The notes under the pieces: model-generated | Database searches by the model: none | What the model was told of the DNA's origin: nothing | Seen by the model: the letters and a program-made list of their open reading frames with translations, nothing else | NCBI RefSeq assembly: GCF_008364795.1 | Contig: NZ_VTTM01000009.1 | Span: forward strand, 1-64,000 | Source of the DNA: Azospirillum oryzae | GTDB lineage: Bacteria > Pseudomonadota > Alphaproteobacteria > Azospirillales > Azospirillaceae | DNA: 64,000 nt | Direction: 5' to 3' | Shown: piece by piece, positions 35,098 to 47,580 of the stretch | Layout: each line of letters opens with the position of its first letter | Numbering within the stretch: position 1 is the first letter of the stretch | Program-made: the position numbers and the translations under genes

Positions 35098-36906
35098 ATG
35101 GCTCTGTCGAAACGCACCCCCCGTCCGAACGCCATCCGCAGCGTTCTGGCCTTCACCTTCCGTCACTGGCGCCGTCAGACCCCGCTGGCCGTCGGCATCG
35201 CCGGAGCCATCGCCCTGTCGACGCTGGCCGACGTCTTCATGCCGCTGTTCGCCGGCCGGCTGGTCGACGCGCTGACCCTGCTGCCGGGCGACCGCGACGC
35301 GGCGCTGCATGCGGCGCTGACCGCCTTCGGCGCCATGGTCGCGCTGGGCGTCGGCATGGTGGTGATGCGCCACATCGCCTGGAGCGGGGTTATCCCCTTC
35401 ACCCTGCGCATCATGGCCGATGTCGGCCAGGACAGCTTTCACCGCATCCAGCGCTTTTCCACCGACTGGCACGCCAACAGCTTCGCCGGGTCGGTGGTGC
35501 GCAAGATCACCCGCGGGATGTGGGCGCTCGACACCCTGGACGACACGCTCCTGCTGGCGCTGTGGCCGTCGCTGGTCGTGCTGATCGGCACGATGGTGAC
35601 CTTGGGGCTGCATTGGCCGGCGATGGGGCTGGTCATCGCGCTCGGCACGGCCGTCTACATCGCGATGACGGTGATGTTCTCCACCCTCTACATCGCGCCG
35701 GCGGCCCGGCTGTCGAACGCCTGGGATACGAAGCTGGGCGGGACGCTGGCCGACGCCATCGGCTGCAACGCCGTGGTCAAGGCCTTCGGCGCCGAGCCGC
35801 GCGAGGACGAGCGGCTGGCCGGCGTGGTCGACAAATGGAGCCGCCGCACCCATCGCACCTGGACCCGCCACACCCGACACAGCACCGTGCAGCTGGTGGT
35901 TCTGCTGCTGATCCGCAGCAGCGTGGTGGCGACCGCGCTGTGGCTGTGGTGGCGCGGGCAGGCGACGCCGGGCGACGTGGCCTATGTGCTGACCACCTAT
36001 TTCGTCGTGCACGGTTATCTGCGCGACATCGGCATGCACATCAACCACCTCCAGCGCTCCGTCAACGAGATGGAGGAGCTGGTGGCGATCCACGCCGAAC
36101 CGCTGGGGGTGGAGGACCGGCCGGACGCCTCACAGATCCGCATCGGGGCGGGCGAGGTGCGCTTCGATCGCGTCGCCTTCCAATATGGCGGCCACACCAC
36201 GCCGCTCTACCGCGACCTGTCGCTGACCATCAGGGCAGGGGAGCGGGTCGGGTTGGTCGGGCCGTCGGGGTCGGGCAAGACCACCTTCGTCAAGCTGATC
36301 CAGCGCCTGTACGACGTGACCGACGGCCGCGTGCTGATCGACGGGCAGGAGGTCGCGGCGACGACCCAGCAGTCGCTGCGCTCGCAGATCGCCATCGTCC
36401 CGCAGGAACCGATCCTGTTCCACCGCACCCTGGCGGAGAACATCGCCTATGGCCGCCCCGGCGCGTCGATGGCGGAGATCGAGCGGGCAGCCAGGCTCGC
36501 CAATGCCCACGACTTCATCGCCCGCCTGCCGAAGGGCTATGCGACGCTGGTCGGCGAGCGCGGTGTCAAGCTGTCGGGCGGCGAACGTCAGCGGGTGGCG
36601 CTGGCCCGCGCCTTCCTGGCCGATGCGCCGATCCTGATCCTGGACGAGGCGACCTCCAGCCTGGATTCGGAATCGGAGGCGCTGATCCAGGAGGCGATCG
36701 AACGGCTGATGCAGGGCCGCACCGCCATCATCATCGCCCACCGCCTGTCCACCGTCCGCACGCTGGACCGCATCCTGGTCTTCAACCAGGGCCGGGTGGT
36801 GGAGGATGGCAGCCATACCGCCCTGCTCCACCGGGCGGGCGGGCTCTACCGCCGCCTGTTCGAACAGCAGTCGGCGCCGGAGCCGATCCGCCGGACCGGC
36901 GGTTGA
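35098..36906 (+). CDS. ABC transporter half-protein with fused permease and ATPase
   Basis: 602 aa. Six membrane helices (about 30-320) of the type I exporter fold, then an ATPase: Walker A GPSGSGKTT, Q-loop VPQEPILFH, signature KLSGGERQR, Walker B ILILDEATSSLD, H-loop IAHRLSTVR. Likely a homodimeric exporter for lipids, peptides or drugs; the substrate is unknown. No accessory gene is adjacent. A terminator-like hairpin follows. Confidence 0.94.
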   Translation: MALSKRTPRPNAIRSVLAFTFRHWRRQTPLAVGIAGAIALSTLADVFMPLFAGRLVDALTLLPGDRDAALHAALTAFGAMVALGVGMVVMRHIAWSGVIPFTLRIMADVGQDSFHRIQRFSTDWHANSFAGSVVRKITRGMWALDTLDDTLLLALWPSLVVLIGTMVTLGLHWPAMGLVIALGTAVYIAMTVMFSTLYIAPAARLSNAWDTKLGGTLADAIGCNAVVKAFGAEPREDERLAGVVDKWSRRTHRTWTRHTRHSTVQLVVLLLIRSSVVATALWLWWRGQATPGDVAYVLTTYFVVHGYLRDIGMHINHLQRSVNEMEELVAIHAEPLGVEDRPDASQIRIGAGEVRFDRVAFQYGGHTTPLYRDLSLTIRAGERVGLVGPSGSGKTTFVKLIQRLYDVTDGRVLIDGQEVAATTQQSLRSQIAIVPQEPILFHRTLAENIAYGRPGASMAEIERAARLANAHDFIARLPKGYATLVGERGVKLSGGERQRVALARAFLADAPILILDEATSSLDSESEALIQEAIERLMQGRTAIIIAHRLSTVRTLDRILVFNQGRVVEDGSHTALLHRAGGLYRRLFEQQSAPEPIRRTGG

Positions 36907-36935
36907 GGGAGGGGATCGCCCCCTCCCCTCAAACG
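36904..36935. terminator. Shared terminator between convergent genes
   Basis: TTGAGGGAGGGG faces CCCCTCCCCTCAA with one bulged base and a short loop, between the ABC exporter stop and the response-regulator stop. It could end both transcripts. It overlaps the last bases of both genes' 3' regions. Confidence 0.55.
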
Positions 36936-37330
36936 AACAGCTCCATCGTCTGCGGCACGTTGCGCGGCGTCTCCCCCGCCAATATGGCGCGGGCGGCGTC
37001 GACGGCGGCGATCAGGCCGCTTTCGGTGAAGGGCTTGGGCAGACAGCCGATGCCGGTCAGCGGGCCGTCCTTCTTCAGTTCGTCGCGGAACGACGTGATG
37101 AACAGGCAGGGCACGCCCAGCGTCGTCAGCCCGCGCGCGGCGTCGATGCCGTTGGTGCCCATGCCCAGATGCACGTCGACCAGCGCCAGATCGGGCTTGT
37201 CGGCCGTGGCGATCTCAATCGCCTCCGTCGCGGTGATCGCCGGGCCGATTATGCTGTGGCCGACATTCTCCAGATAGAGCTGCTGTTCGAGCGCGATCAG
37301 CACCTCGTCTTCCACCAGCAGGATCTTCAT
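36929..37330 (-). CDS. Single-domain response regulator (CheC/HWE-kinase operon)
   Basis: 133 aa made of a receiver domain only: acidic E7/D8, phospho-acceptor D52 (LALVDVHLG) and K99 (CLPKPFTE). There is no output domain, so it acts by protein contact or as a phosphate sink. Its ATG overlaps the kinase stop by four bases (ATGA), so the two are translationally coupled. Third gene of the cheC > kinase > regulator operon. The kinase and the CheC-type phosphatase are its most likely partners. Confidence 0.93.
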   Translation of the reverse strand: MKILLVEDEVLIALEQQLYLENVGHSIIGPAITATEAIEIATADKPDLALVDVHLGMGTNGIDAARGLTTLGVPCLFITSFRDELKKDGPLTGIGCLPKPFTESGLIAAVDAARAILAGETPRNVPQTMELFV

Positions 37331-39222
37331 CCCCCGATCTCCTCGGTGGACGTCGCCTCGAGAAGCGGCACCTCGTCCGGCACCGGCAGTTCGATGCGGA
37401 AGGTGGTGCCCTGCGGCGTGGTGTCGATGCCGACGCAGGCCCGGATCTGGCCCGCCAGACTGGAGATCAGGCGCATGCCCAGGCTGCGGCTCTTGCGGAT
37501 ATCGAAGTTGGACGGCAGTCCGGGGCCGCGGTCGGAAACGGTCAGGGCAAGGTCGTCACCCTCGCGTATGAAGGTCACCGTCACCCGCGCCGGCTCGCCG
37601 CCGCGATGCTTGACCGCGTTGGTGATCAGTTCGTTCGCGATCAGGCCGAGCGGCGCGGCATGGTCGATCGGCAGGTCGATCACGTCGGACCGCACGACGA
37701 TGTCGCACATGCTGTCGCCGCCCGACGCACGCGCCAGATCCTCGCACAGCTCGTTCAGGTAGGTGCCGAACTCGATGGTCTGGAACTGGTCGGCCTGATA
37801 AAGGCGGTTGTGGACGCGGGCGATCGCCTCGATGCGGCTGCGGGCGTCCTGGAAATGCACCCGCACCGCTTCGTCGGGAAGGCTCAGCGTCTGGAGCGTG
37901 AGCAGGCTGGAAACCAGCTGCAGGCTGTTCTTGACGCGGTGGTTGACCTCGCGCAGCAGGGTCGATTTCTGGCCGACCAGCTTGCGCAGCGCCGCCTCCA
38001 TCGACTTGATCTCCGTCACGTCGATGTGCATCAGCACGGTGCCGCCGAAGGGGCCGGCCGGCATCGGCGCGGCGAGGCAGCGGAACCAGTGCTGGGTGTT
38101 GGTGACGTACTCGGCCGATACCGGCGGGCCGCCCTCGTTCAGCAGCGTGCGCAAGCCCTCCATCACGCTGTCGGCGCGTGGGTCGGCCGTCTCCCCCCGC
38201 CCGCAATGATCGAGGTAGTCGTCGCCGACGATGCAGCCCTCGCCGAGGAAGCTGGTCTCCGGCCCGGCTTCCGCCCAGGCCCGGTTGACCGACACGATAT
38301 GGCCGGAGCGGTCGAGCACGGCGATGAAGGCCGGCAGCGCGTCCAGCGTCGCCTTGGTCTGTTCGGCAAGCTGGCGCATGGCGAGCGCGCTGGCCCGCAA
38401 TTCCTCCCGGGTGCGGCGGCGTTCGGTGATGTCGCGCAGGATCCCGGTGATGAAGCTGCGTCCTTCCGATTCCCAGCGCGCCATCGACAATTCCAGGTCG
38501 ATGTGGCTGCCGTCGCGGCGGCGGCCGGACAGTTCCACCGGCTGGGTGGCGGCGTCCATGCCGGCGGCGCCCGGTCCGCTGCGCTCCGCCATGGCGATCC
38601 AGTCGGGTGCGTCGTCGCCCAGCAGCACGGTGACGCTCTGGCCGATCAGTTCGTCCGGGCGGTAGTCGAACTGGCGGGTGGCGGTGCCGTTCATCCACTG
38701 CACCATGCCGCGGGTGTCGGTGGTGATGATGGCGTCGGGGGCGGTGTCGACGATGGCGCGGTAACGGGCATCGCGCTGTTCGCGCAGCACCCGTTCGCGG
38801 TTCACCGACGCGGTGACGTCGGTCACCTGGATCAGGCAGCGCGCCTCGCTGCCGGCCACCGGTGAATGGGGGGATTGCGCATTCGACGGCAGCGGCCGGA
38901 TCACCACATTGTGGACCATCCGCCGCCCGTCGGCCAGGCGCAGCGGGAACAGCATCGGGTTCAGGGTGTGCGACAGCACGCCGGGCGCGCCGGTGGCCAG
39001 CGTGTCGCGCACGGCGATGTGCAGGCGCGATTCGCGCAGGTTCGGCAGGGCGTCGAACAGGTCGTGCCCCAGAATCTCCCTGGCCGTCAGGGTGGAGGCC
39101 TGCTCCATCCAGCTGTTCCAGTAGAGGACACGGCAATGGCGGTCCAGAAGCAGGATGCCGGCATCCAGCGCGCCCAGGACATCGAGGGCCCAGGTGGGTT
39201 GTTCAGGCAATCTGGGAGCCAT
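37327..39222 (-). CDS. Multi-PAS histidine kinase of the HWE/HisKA_2 type
   Basis: 631 aa without membrane segments, so cytoplasmic. Three PAS-like modules: about 10-135 (ILLLDRHCRVLYWNSWMEQA), about 150-275 (APDAIITTDTRGMVQWMNG), and about 290-410. The kinase core has the phospho-His H428 in REVNHRVKNSLQLVSSLL, the HisKA_2 signature, then an ATPase domain with NELITNAVKHRGG and DRGPGLPSNF. The start overlaps the 3' end of cheC by 20 bases, so the two are coupled. It should phosphorylate the single-domain regulator encoded next. Confidence 0.94.
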   Translation of the reverse strand: MAPRLPEQPTWALDVLGALDAGILLLDRHCRVLYWNSWMEQASTLTAREILGHDLFDALPNLRESRLHIAVRDTLATGAPGVLSHTLNPMLFPLRLADGRRMVHNVVIRPLPSNAQSPHSPVAGSEARCLIQVTDVTASVNRERVLREQRDARYRAIVDTAPDAIITTDTRGMVQWMNGTATRQFDYRPDELIGQSVTVLLGDDAPDWIAMAERSGPGAAGMDAATQPVELSGRRRDGSHIDLELSMARWESEGRSFITGILRDITERRRTREELRASALAMRQLAEQTKATLDALPAFIAVLDRSGHIVSVNRAWAEAGPETSFLGEGCIVGDDYLDHCGRGETADPRADSVMEGLRTLLNEGGPPVSAEYVTNTQHWFRCLAAPMPAGPFGGTVLMHIDVTEIKSMEAALRKLVGQKSTLLREVNHRVKNSLQLVSSLLTLQTLSLPDEAVRVHFQDARSRIEAIARVHNRLYQADQFQTIEFGTYLNELCEDLARASGGDSMCDIVVRSDVIDLPIDHAAPLGLIANELITNAVKHRGGEPARVTVTFIREGDDLALTVSDRGPGLPSNFDIRKSRSLGMRLISSLAGQIRACVGIDTTPQGTTFRIELPVPDEVPLLEATSTEEIGG

Positions 39223-39862
39223 GCGACGTTCCGGCGGATGAGGGTTCTTCGGACGCGATGCCTTCGATGAAGGCGTGGATCAGCTGCTTCAGCGACTGCA
39301 GGGACGATACACCCATCAGCAGGGCGATGTAGCCGCGGATGCTGCGGCTGCGGATGGTGAAATCGATGTAGAGGAACAGCACAAGCTCGTCCGCGCCTCC
39401 GGCCTTGTCTGTCAGGATGTTGGCGCCGTCGCCGCGCAGCACCGCCGGCAGCGAGATGGTCAGCCGGTCCCTCAGCGCGTTGGCGACCACCACGAGGCAG
39501 CCGTTCAGGATGATGTTGCCGATCTCGGCCAGGGCGTCCTGCTCCAGATCCACGATCTCCGCCAGGGTCAGCTCGCCGCCCAGAACCGCGCGGGCCAGTT
39601 CCAGGCTGTTGGCCTCCGGAAAGATCAGCATGGCGCGGCCGTCGAAGGAGCCCTGGAACTGCTGCTCCACCGCCACAAGCCCGTGGCGTTCGCGCGCGGT
39701 CAGGAAATTCGATGCCTCCTGCCGGCTGACGATGTCCACGGTCGGCACGGACAGTAGGACCTGATCGTTGACCATGCGGCTGAGATGGGTGGCGGCGCGA
39801 CCGACCCCCATGTTCACCAACTCGGTCAGCGCATCGCGCTCCAGGTCGGTCAGTTCCACCAT
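39203..39862 (-). CDS. cheC: CheC-type chemotaxis phosphatase
   Basis: 219 aa. Both active-site motifs of the CheC family, (D/S)-x3-E-x2-N-x22-P, are intact: D10/E14/N17 with P40, and D109/E113/N116 with P139. It should therefore remove phosphate from a response regulator. It is first in an operon with a HWE kinase and a single-domain regulator rather than with cheA/cheY, so that regulator is the likely substrate. No cheD is adjacent. The ATG at 39862 is chosen; a GTG at 39898 would add 12 basic residues. Confidence 0.9.
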   Translation of the reverse strand: MVELTDLERDALTELVNMGVGRAATHLSRMVNDQVLLSVPTVDIVSRQEASNFLTARERHGLVAVEQQFQGSFDGRAMLIFPEANSLELARAVLGGELTLAEIVDLEQDALAEIGNIILNGCLVVVANALRDRLTISLPAVLRGDGANILTDKAGGADELVLFLYIDFTIRSRSIRGYIALLMGVSSLQSLKQLIHAFIEGIASEEPSSAGTSHGSQIA

Positions 39863-40256
39863 CGCTCGGCGCCTGTTCAGTCTTGGTCTCGGCTTCACAA
39901 CCGGCGCCGCCGGGCGGTCGCATCACAAATGTGGCCTATCGATCCGGAAAAAGGCACCCCCGTCAATGTCATATGTTAAGCCTGCGACGCCATAGCCGAT
40001 ATAGCCGCCTCTATTCCCACAATGGTCAGGCCAACAGTTCACCATCCAAAGAACCGTATTCGGAATGTTCGGCAAGTTGCCGGCGCGATTGCGTAATATT
40101 TCGGATATCCTGAAATGAAATGACCGGCGTCGTGTCGGGCGGCAGAATGGCCTCCGGGAGCGGGGCCGCCCAATTGGGGACTTGTCCGCTGGGGGATGGT
40201 GACTCCACATCAAGGGGTGGCACCCCTTGCGACGGGCGCCATGTTAGGAGACGTCG
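39863..40256. other. 394-bp divergent intergenic region
   Basis: This gap holds the promoters of the cheC operon (minus strand) and the DUF2076 gene (plus strand). Near 40098-40114 an ATTTCGGATATCCTGAAAT-like near-palindrome lies in an AT-rich patch. A perfect palindrome at 40211-40229 is listed separately. No coding frame here looks real. Confidence 0.5.
40211..40229. promoter_or_regulatory. 19-bp perfect palindrome upstream of the DUF2076 gene
   Basis: CAAGGGGTG-g-CACCCCTTG lies 27 bases before the start codon, with a single central base. The symmetry suits a dimeric DNA-binding protein or a leader hairpin overlapping the 5' end of the message. Confidence 0.45.
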
Positions 40257-41048
40257 ATGACCCCCGAGGAACGCACGCTTCTGTCCGACCTGTTCCGCCG
40301 CCTGCGCGAGGTGGAAACGCAGCAGCAATCCCAGCCACGCGACGCCGAAGCGGAGGACTTTATCCGCCGGTCGGTCCAGGACCAGCCGCTGTCGTCCTAT
40401 TACCTGGCGCAGACGGTGCTGGTGCAGCAGCAGGCGCTGACCGCAGCCCAGACCCGGATCGAGGAATTGGAGCGGCAACTGCGCGACCGCCCGGCGCAGC
40501 CGGCGCAATCCGGCGGCAGCTTCCTGTCGAACGCGCTCGGCATCGGCCGCAGCCCCTGGGGCCGCGGTGCCGAACCTCCCCCCGCCCCGTCCTATTCCCA
40601 GCCGCCGCAAGGACAGCCGGGCGCCGGCCGCAGCCCCTGGGATGCCGCGCCGGGCGCCGCCTATCCGCCGCAGCAATACAGCCCGCCCCCCTTCCCGCAG
40701 CCGGGCATGGCCCCGCGCGGCGGCGGGTTCTTCGCCGGAGCGGCGCAGACCGCCGCGGGGGTGGCCGGCGGCATGCTGGCGGCAAGCGCCATCTCGTCCC
40801 TGCTGCACCATTCGCCCGGCCCCTTCGGCACGGCGATGGCCCAGCCCCTGGGCGGCGAGACGATCAACGAGACCGTCATCACTAACAATTACTACGGCGA
40901 CGACCAGGGGCCGCAGGGCGATGCGTCACCGGATGCGGCGCAGGACGCCTCCCATGACCCCGATCCGCCGCCGGCCGACGATGTGTCGTACGACGATTCG
41001 TCCTTCGATGACGGCGGCAGCGGCGGAGGGGACGATTCCTGGATCTAG
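40257..41048 (+). CDS. DUF2076 family protein
   Basis: 263 aa. The N-terminal helical part (TPEERTLLSDLFRRLREVE, EDFIRRSVQDQPLSSYYLAQ) is the DUF2076 signature, followed by a coiled coil (about 60-80). The middle is Pro/Gly/Gln-rich, with a Gly/Ala hydrophobic stretch (FFAGAAQTAAGVAGGMLAAS) around residue 160. The C-terminus is Asp/Gly-rich. These proteins are usually called periplasmic ligand-binding-like, but function is unknown and no signal peptide is seen. AGGAG lies six bases before the ATG. Confidence 0.9.
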   Translation: MTPEERTLLSDLFRRLREVETQQQSQPRDAEAEDFIRRSVQDQPLSSYYLAQTVLVQQQALTAAQTRIEELERQLRDRPAQPAQSGGSFLSNALGIGRSPWGRGAEPPPAPSYSQPPQGQPGAGRSPWDAAPGAAYPPQQYSPPPFPQPGMAPRGGGFFAGAAQTAAGVAGGMLAASAISSLLHHSPGPFGTAMAQPLGGETINETVITNNYYGDDQGPQGDASPDAAQDASHDPDPPPADDVSYDDSSFDDGGSGGGDDSWI

Positions 41049-41063
41049 CGGGCGCCTGCGCCG

Positions 41064-42190
41064 TCACTCCTCGTCGCTGTAGCGGCTGGCGATGTCCCTG
41101 AACTCGTCTTCCAGCGCGGTGAAGGCGGCGACGACGGCGGGGTCGAAATGGCTGCCGCTGCCTTCGCGGATGATCTCCGCCGCCTTCTCGTGCGGGAAGG
41201 GCGGCTTGTAGCAGCGGCGGCTGATCAGCGCGTCGTACACGTCGGCGACCGCCATCAGCCGGGCCGACAGCGGAATTGCCTCCCCCGCCAGTCCTTGGGG
41301 ATAGCCGGTGCCGTCCCAGCGCTCGTGGTGGCCGTGCGCGATCTCCCGCGCGATGCGCAGGAAGGAGCTTTCACCGGCCAACGCGATCTCCGCCTGCCCT
41401 TCGGCGGCGAAGATGGCGTCGTGGCCCAGTGCCGCGTGCGTCTTCATCACATGGAATTCGTCGTCGCTGAGCTTTCCCGGCTTCAGCAGGATCGAATCCG
41501 GGATGCCGACCTTGCCGACATCGTGCAACGGCGCCGATTTGTAGAGCAGCTCGATGGTTTCCTCGTCGAGCCGGCCGGCATAGCGCGGATCGCGGCTGAG
41601 ATGCAGGGCGAGCGCCAGCACATAGTTCTGGGTCCGGCGGATGTGGTTGCCCGTCTCGTTGTCGCGGGTTTCCGCCAGCGAGGCCATGGCGCGGATGGTG
41701 GCGTCCTGGGCGCGCAACAGGTCGCGCGTGCGCTCCGCCACCCGGTCCTCCAGTTGGCGGTTCTGGTCGGTGAGCGCCCGCCGCGCCTCGCGGAGCGCGA
41801 TGTGGGTGCGGACGCGGGCCAGCACCACCGGCGGCGAGATCGGCTTGGTGATGTAATCGACGGCACCGACCTCGAACCCGCGGGTCTCGTCATGGACCTG
41901 TCCCATGGCGGTGATGAAGATCACCGGGACTTCGCGGGTGCGGGCGTCCTCCTTCAGTTTCCGGCAGACCTCCACCCCATCCATGCCCGGCATCATCACG
42001 TCCAGCAGGATCAGGTCGGGCAGCGGGTCGCCGGCCAGACGGGCGAGCGCCTGCGGCCCGTCCTTCGCCACGATCAGGCCATAGCTGTCGCGCAGCAGGT
42101 CGGCCATGACCTTCAGGTTGATCGGCTCGTCGTCGACGACCAGGATGCGCGGCTTCTCGCCGTTCGGCAGGGCAACCGGGTTCGGCAGGC

Positions 42191-42194
<4 letters not shown>
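41064..42194 (-). CDS. Response regulator with HD-GYP phosphodiesterase domain
   Basis: 376 aa. Receiver domain with phospho-acceptor D65 (LILLDVMMPG), then an HD-GYP domain with LHDVGKVGIPDSILLKPG and HGHHERWDGTGYPQGL. HD-GYP proteins of this type degrade cyclic di-GMP. Its start overlaps the hybrid-kinase stop by four bases (ATGA), so it is the natural output of that kinase. Last gene of the FIST > kinase > HD-GYP operon. Confidence 0.95.
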
Positions 42195-46108
<3,914 letters not shown>

Positions 46109-46112
46109 GCGG

Positions 46113-47246
46113 TCAGCGTTCCGTCAGCAGGGCGACCGTCATCGTCTGGTTGTGCAGCCGGCAATCGACCAGATCGCGCATCGGTCCGATCTCCCCATAA
46201 GAATAGAAGCCGGCCAGCACCGCGCCCGGCCCCATCCGGTCCGCCACCGCCTGCACCTCCTCCTCCACCCGGTCGCCCATCACCAGCTTGCGGCCGACGC
46301 AGCTGACCAGAAGTGCGAGCCGGTCGCCCGCCGCCTCACCCACTCCGGCGGCGGCGATGGCGCCGGCCTGCTCCGCCCCGTCGACCAGCCCGTCGGTGCT
46401 GGCGTGCATCAGCCGCAGGTAGAAGCCCTCCTCCACCGTGCCGGCCAGGATCAGGCCGCCGGCCGCCTCGTCGATGCCGAGGATGGTGCGGATCAGCCCG
46501 ACCGAATCATGGTTGCCGTTCAGCAGTTCGAACGGAAACAGCAGGCCCGACGCCGGCAGGTCGCGGGCATAGTCGCCGAGATAGCGCCTGTAGACGTTCA
46601 GCGCCGGCTCGCCGTCCAGCTGGAGCAGCAGGTTGCCGACGGCCTTCGTCACCTTGCGCGCCGGCCCGAACGGTTCCCACCCGCCGACGGAGCCGAGGCC
46701 GAGATGCAGGCTCCCGCCGTAAAGCCCGACCGCCACCGCCCGGCTGTCGGACACGCCGGACGGCCCCAGCACCATCGTACGGACGAAGGCGCCGCCGTCG
46801 CCGGCCAGCCCGCCCGACACCGGAATGCCCGCAGGCAGGCGCGAGGACAGCCCGTCGATCAGCGCGCTGCCGTTCACGCCGACGCCGCGGGCGAACAGCA
46901 GCACCCCCGACAGGCCGGCACGGGCAACAAGCGCCTCTCCCAGAGCTTCGCCTGCCCGCTGGCTGTCGTCGGTGGAGGCGATGTCGGCTTCGACCGCGAC
47001 CGCATCTCCGCCACGCTCGAAACGGATGGCGGTGACGGTGCAGGACCCGTCGAGCACGGCGTCGCCGGCGATTTCGCCCGCCGTGCTGCACCCGGCGATC
47101 ACGGCGCCGGGGAATGCGGAGGCCAGCCGGGCGGCGAGGTCCGGACTGTCGAAGACGTCGACGGAACCGAAGACCAGGGCGAGATCGGCCGGCTGCGGAG
47201 CCAGCTCCGCCGCCGGAGATGCGAACGCCGCCTGCCAGACCCGCAT
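46113..47246 (-). CDS. FIST-domain sensor protein
   Basis: 377 aa. FIST_N (GAVIAGCSTAGEIAGDAVLDG, VSGGLAGDGGAF) and FIST_C (PASGLLFPFELLNGN, GDRLALLVSCVGRKLVMG, LAGFYSYGEIGPM) are both present. FIST proteins are thought to bind small ligands such as amino acids and to feed signalling pathways. No signal peptide. It is the first gene of the operon with the hybrid kinase. The ATG at 47246 follows GGGGAGAGGC; an in-frame ATG at 47258 adds four residues. Confidence 0.92.
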   Translation of the reverse strand: MRVWQAAFASPAAELAPQPADLALVFGSVDVFDSPDLAARLASAFPGAVIAGCSTAGEIAGDAVLDGSCTVTAIRFERGGDAVAVEADIASTDDSQRAGEALGEALVARAGLSGVLLFARGVGVNGSALIDGLSSRLPAGIPVSGGLAGDGGAFVRTMVLGPSGVSDSRAVAVGLYGGSLHLGLGSVGGWEPFGPARKVTKAVGNLLLQLDGEPALNVYRRYLGDYARDLPASGLLFPFELLNGNHDSVGLIRTILGIDEAAGGLILAGTVEEGFYLRLMHASTDGLVDGAEQAGAIAAAGVGEAAGDRLALLVSCVGRKLVMGDRVEEEVQAVADRMGPGAVLAGFYSYGEIGPMRDLVDCRLHNQTMTVALLTER

Positions 47247-47580
47247 GCCTCTCCCCATCGCCGATAATTTCCGGGGAAGACTATCACGCGGTCGGAGTCG
47301 GGAAGAGGCCCTATAACGTTCGGGGGTGGCGGATGGTCATAATGACGCACGCAGCATCCGGGATCGGATGGCCATAATTCGAAATGGGTATAACCCGGAG
47401 TGGCGGAAAATGAGAGTTCCCCCGTAAGGATCTGTCAACCACACTGCGGTATGGTTGGTCTGCCAAGCAGTGCGGATCGGAATCAATCCCCGGGAGTGGG
47501 GGAGCGGTCCGCGGACGGCAGGAACGAACAAAACGGGCAAAAAGCCCGACCTGACGCATTTTCCGGGGAGCAGGACGCAT
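47247..47580. other. 334-bp divergent intergenic region with direct repeats
   Basis: It separates the FIST operon from the second long chemoreceptor. GGATGGTCATAAT (47331-47343) and GGATGGCCATAAT (47366-47378) are a 12/13 direct repeat 35 bp apart. The first overlaps the perfect palindrome GTCATAATGAC (47336-47346). No coding frame here looks real. Confidence 0.5.
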
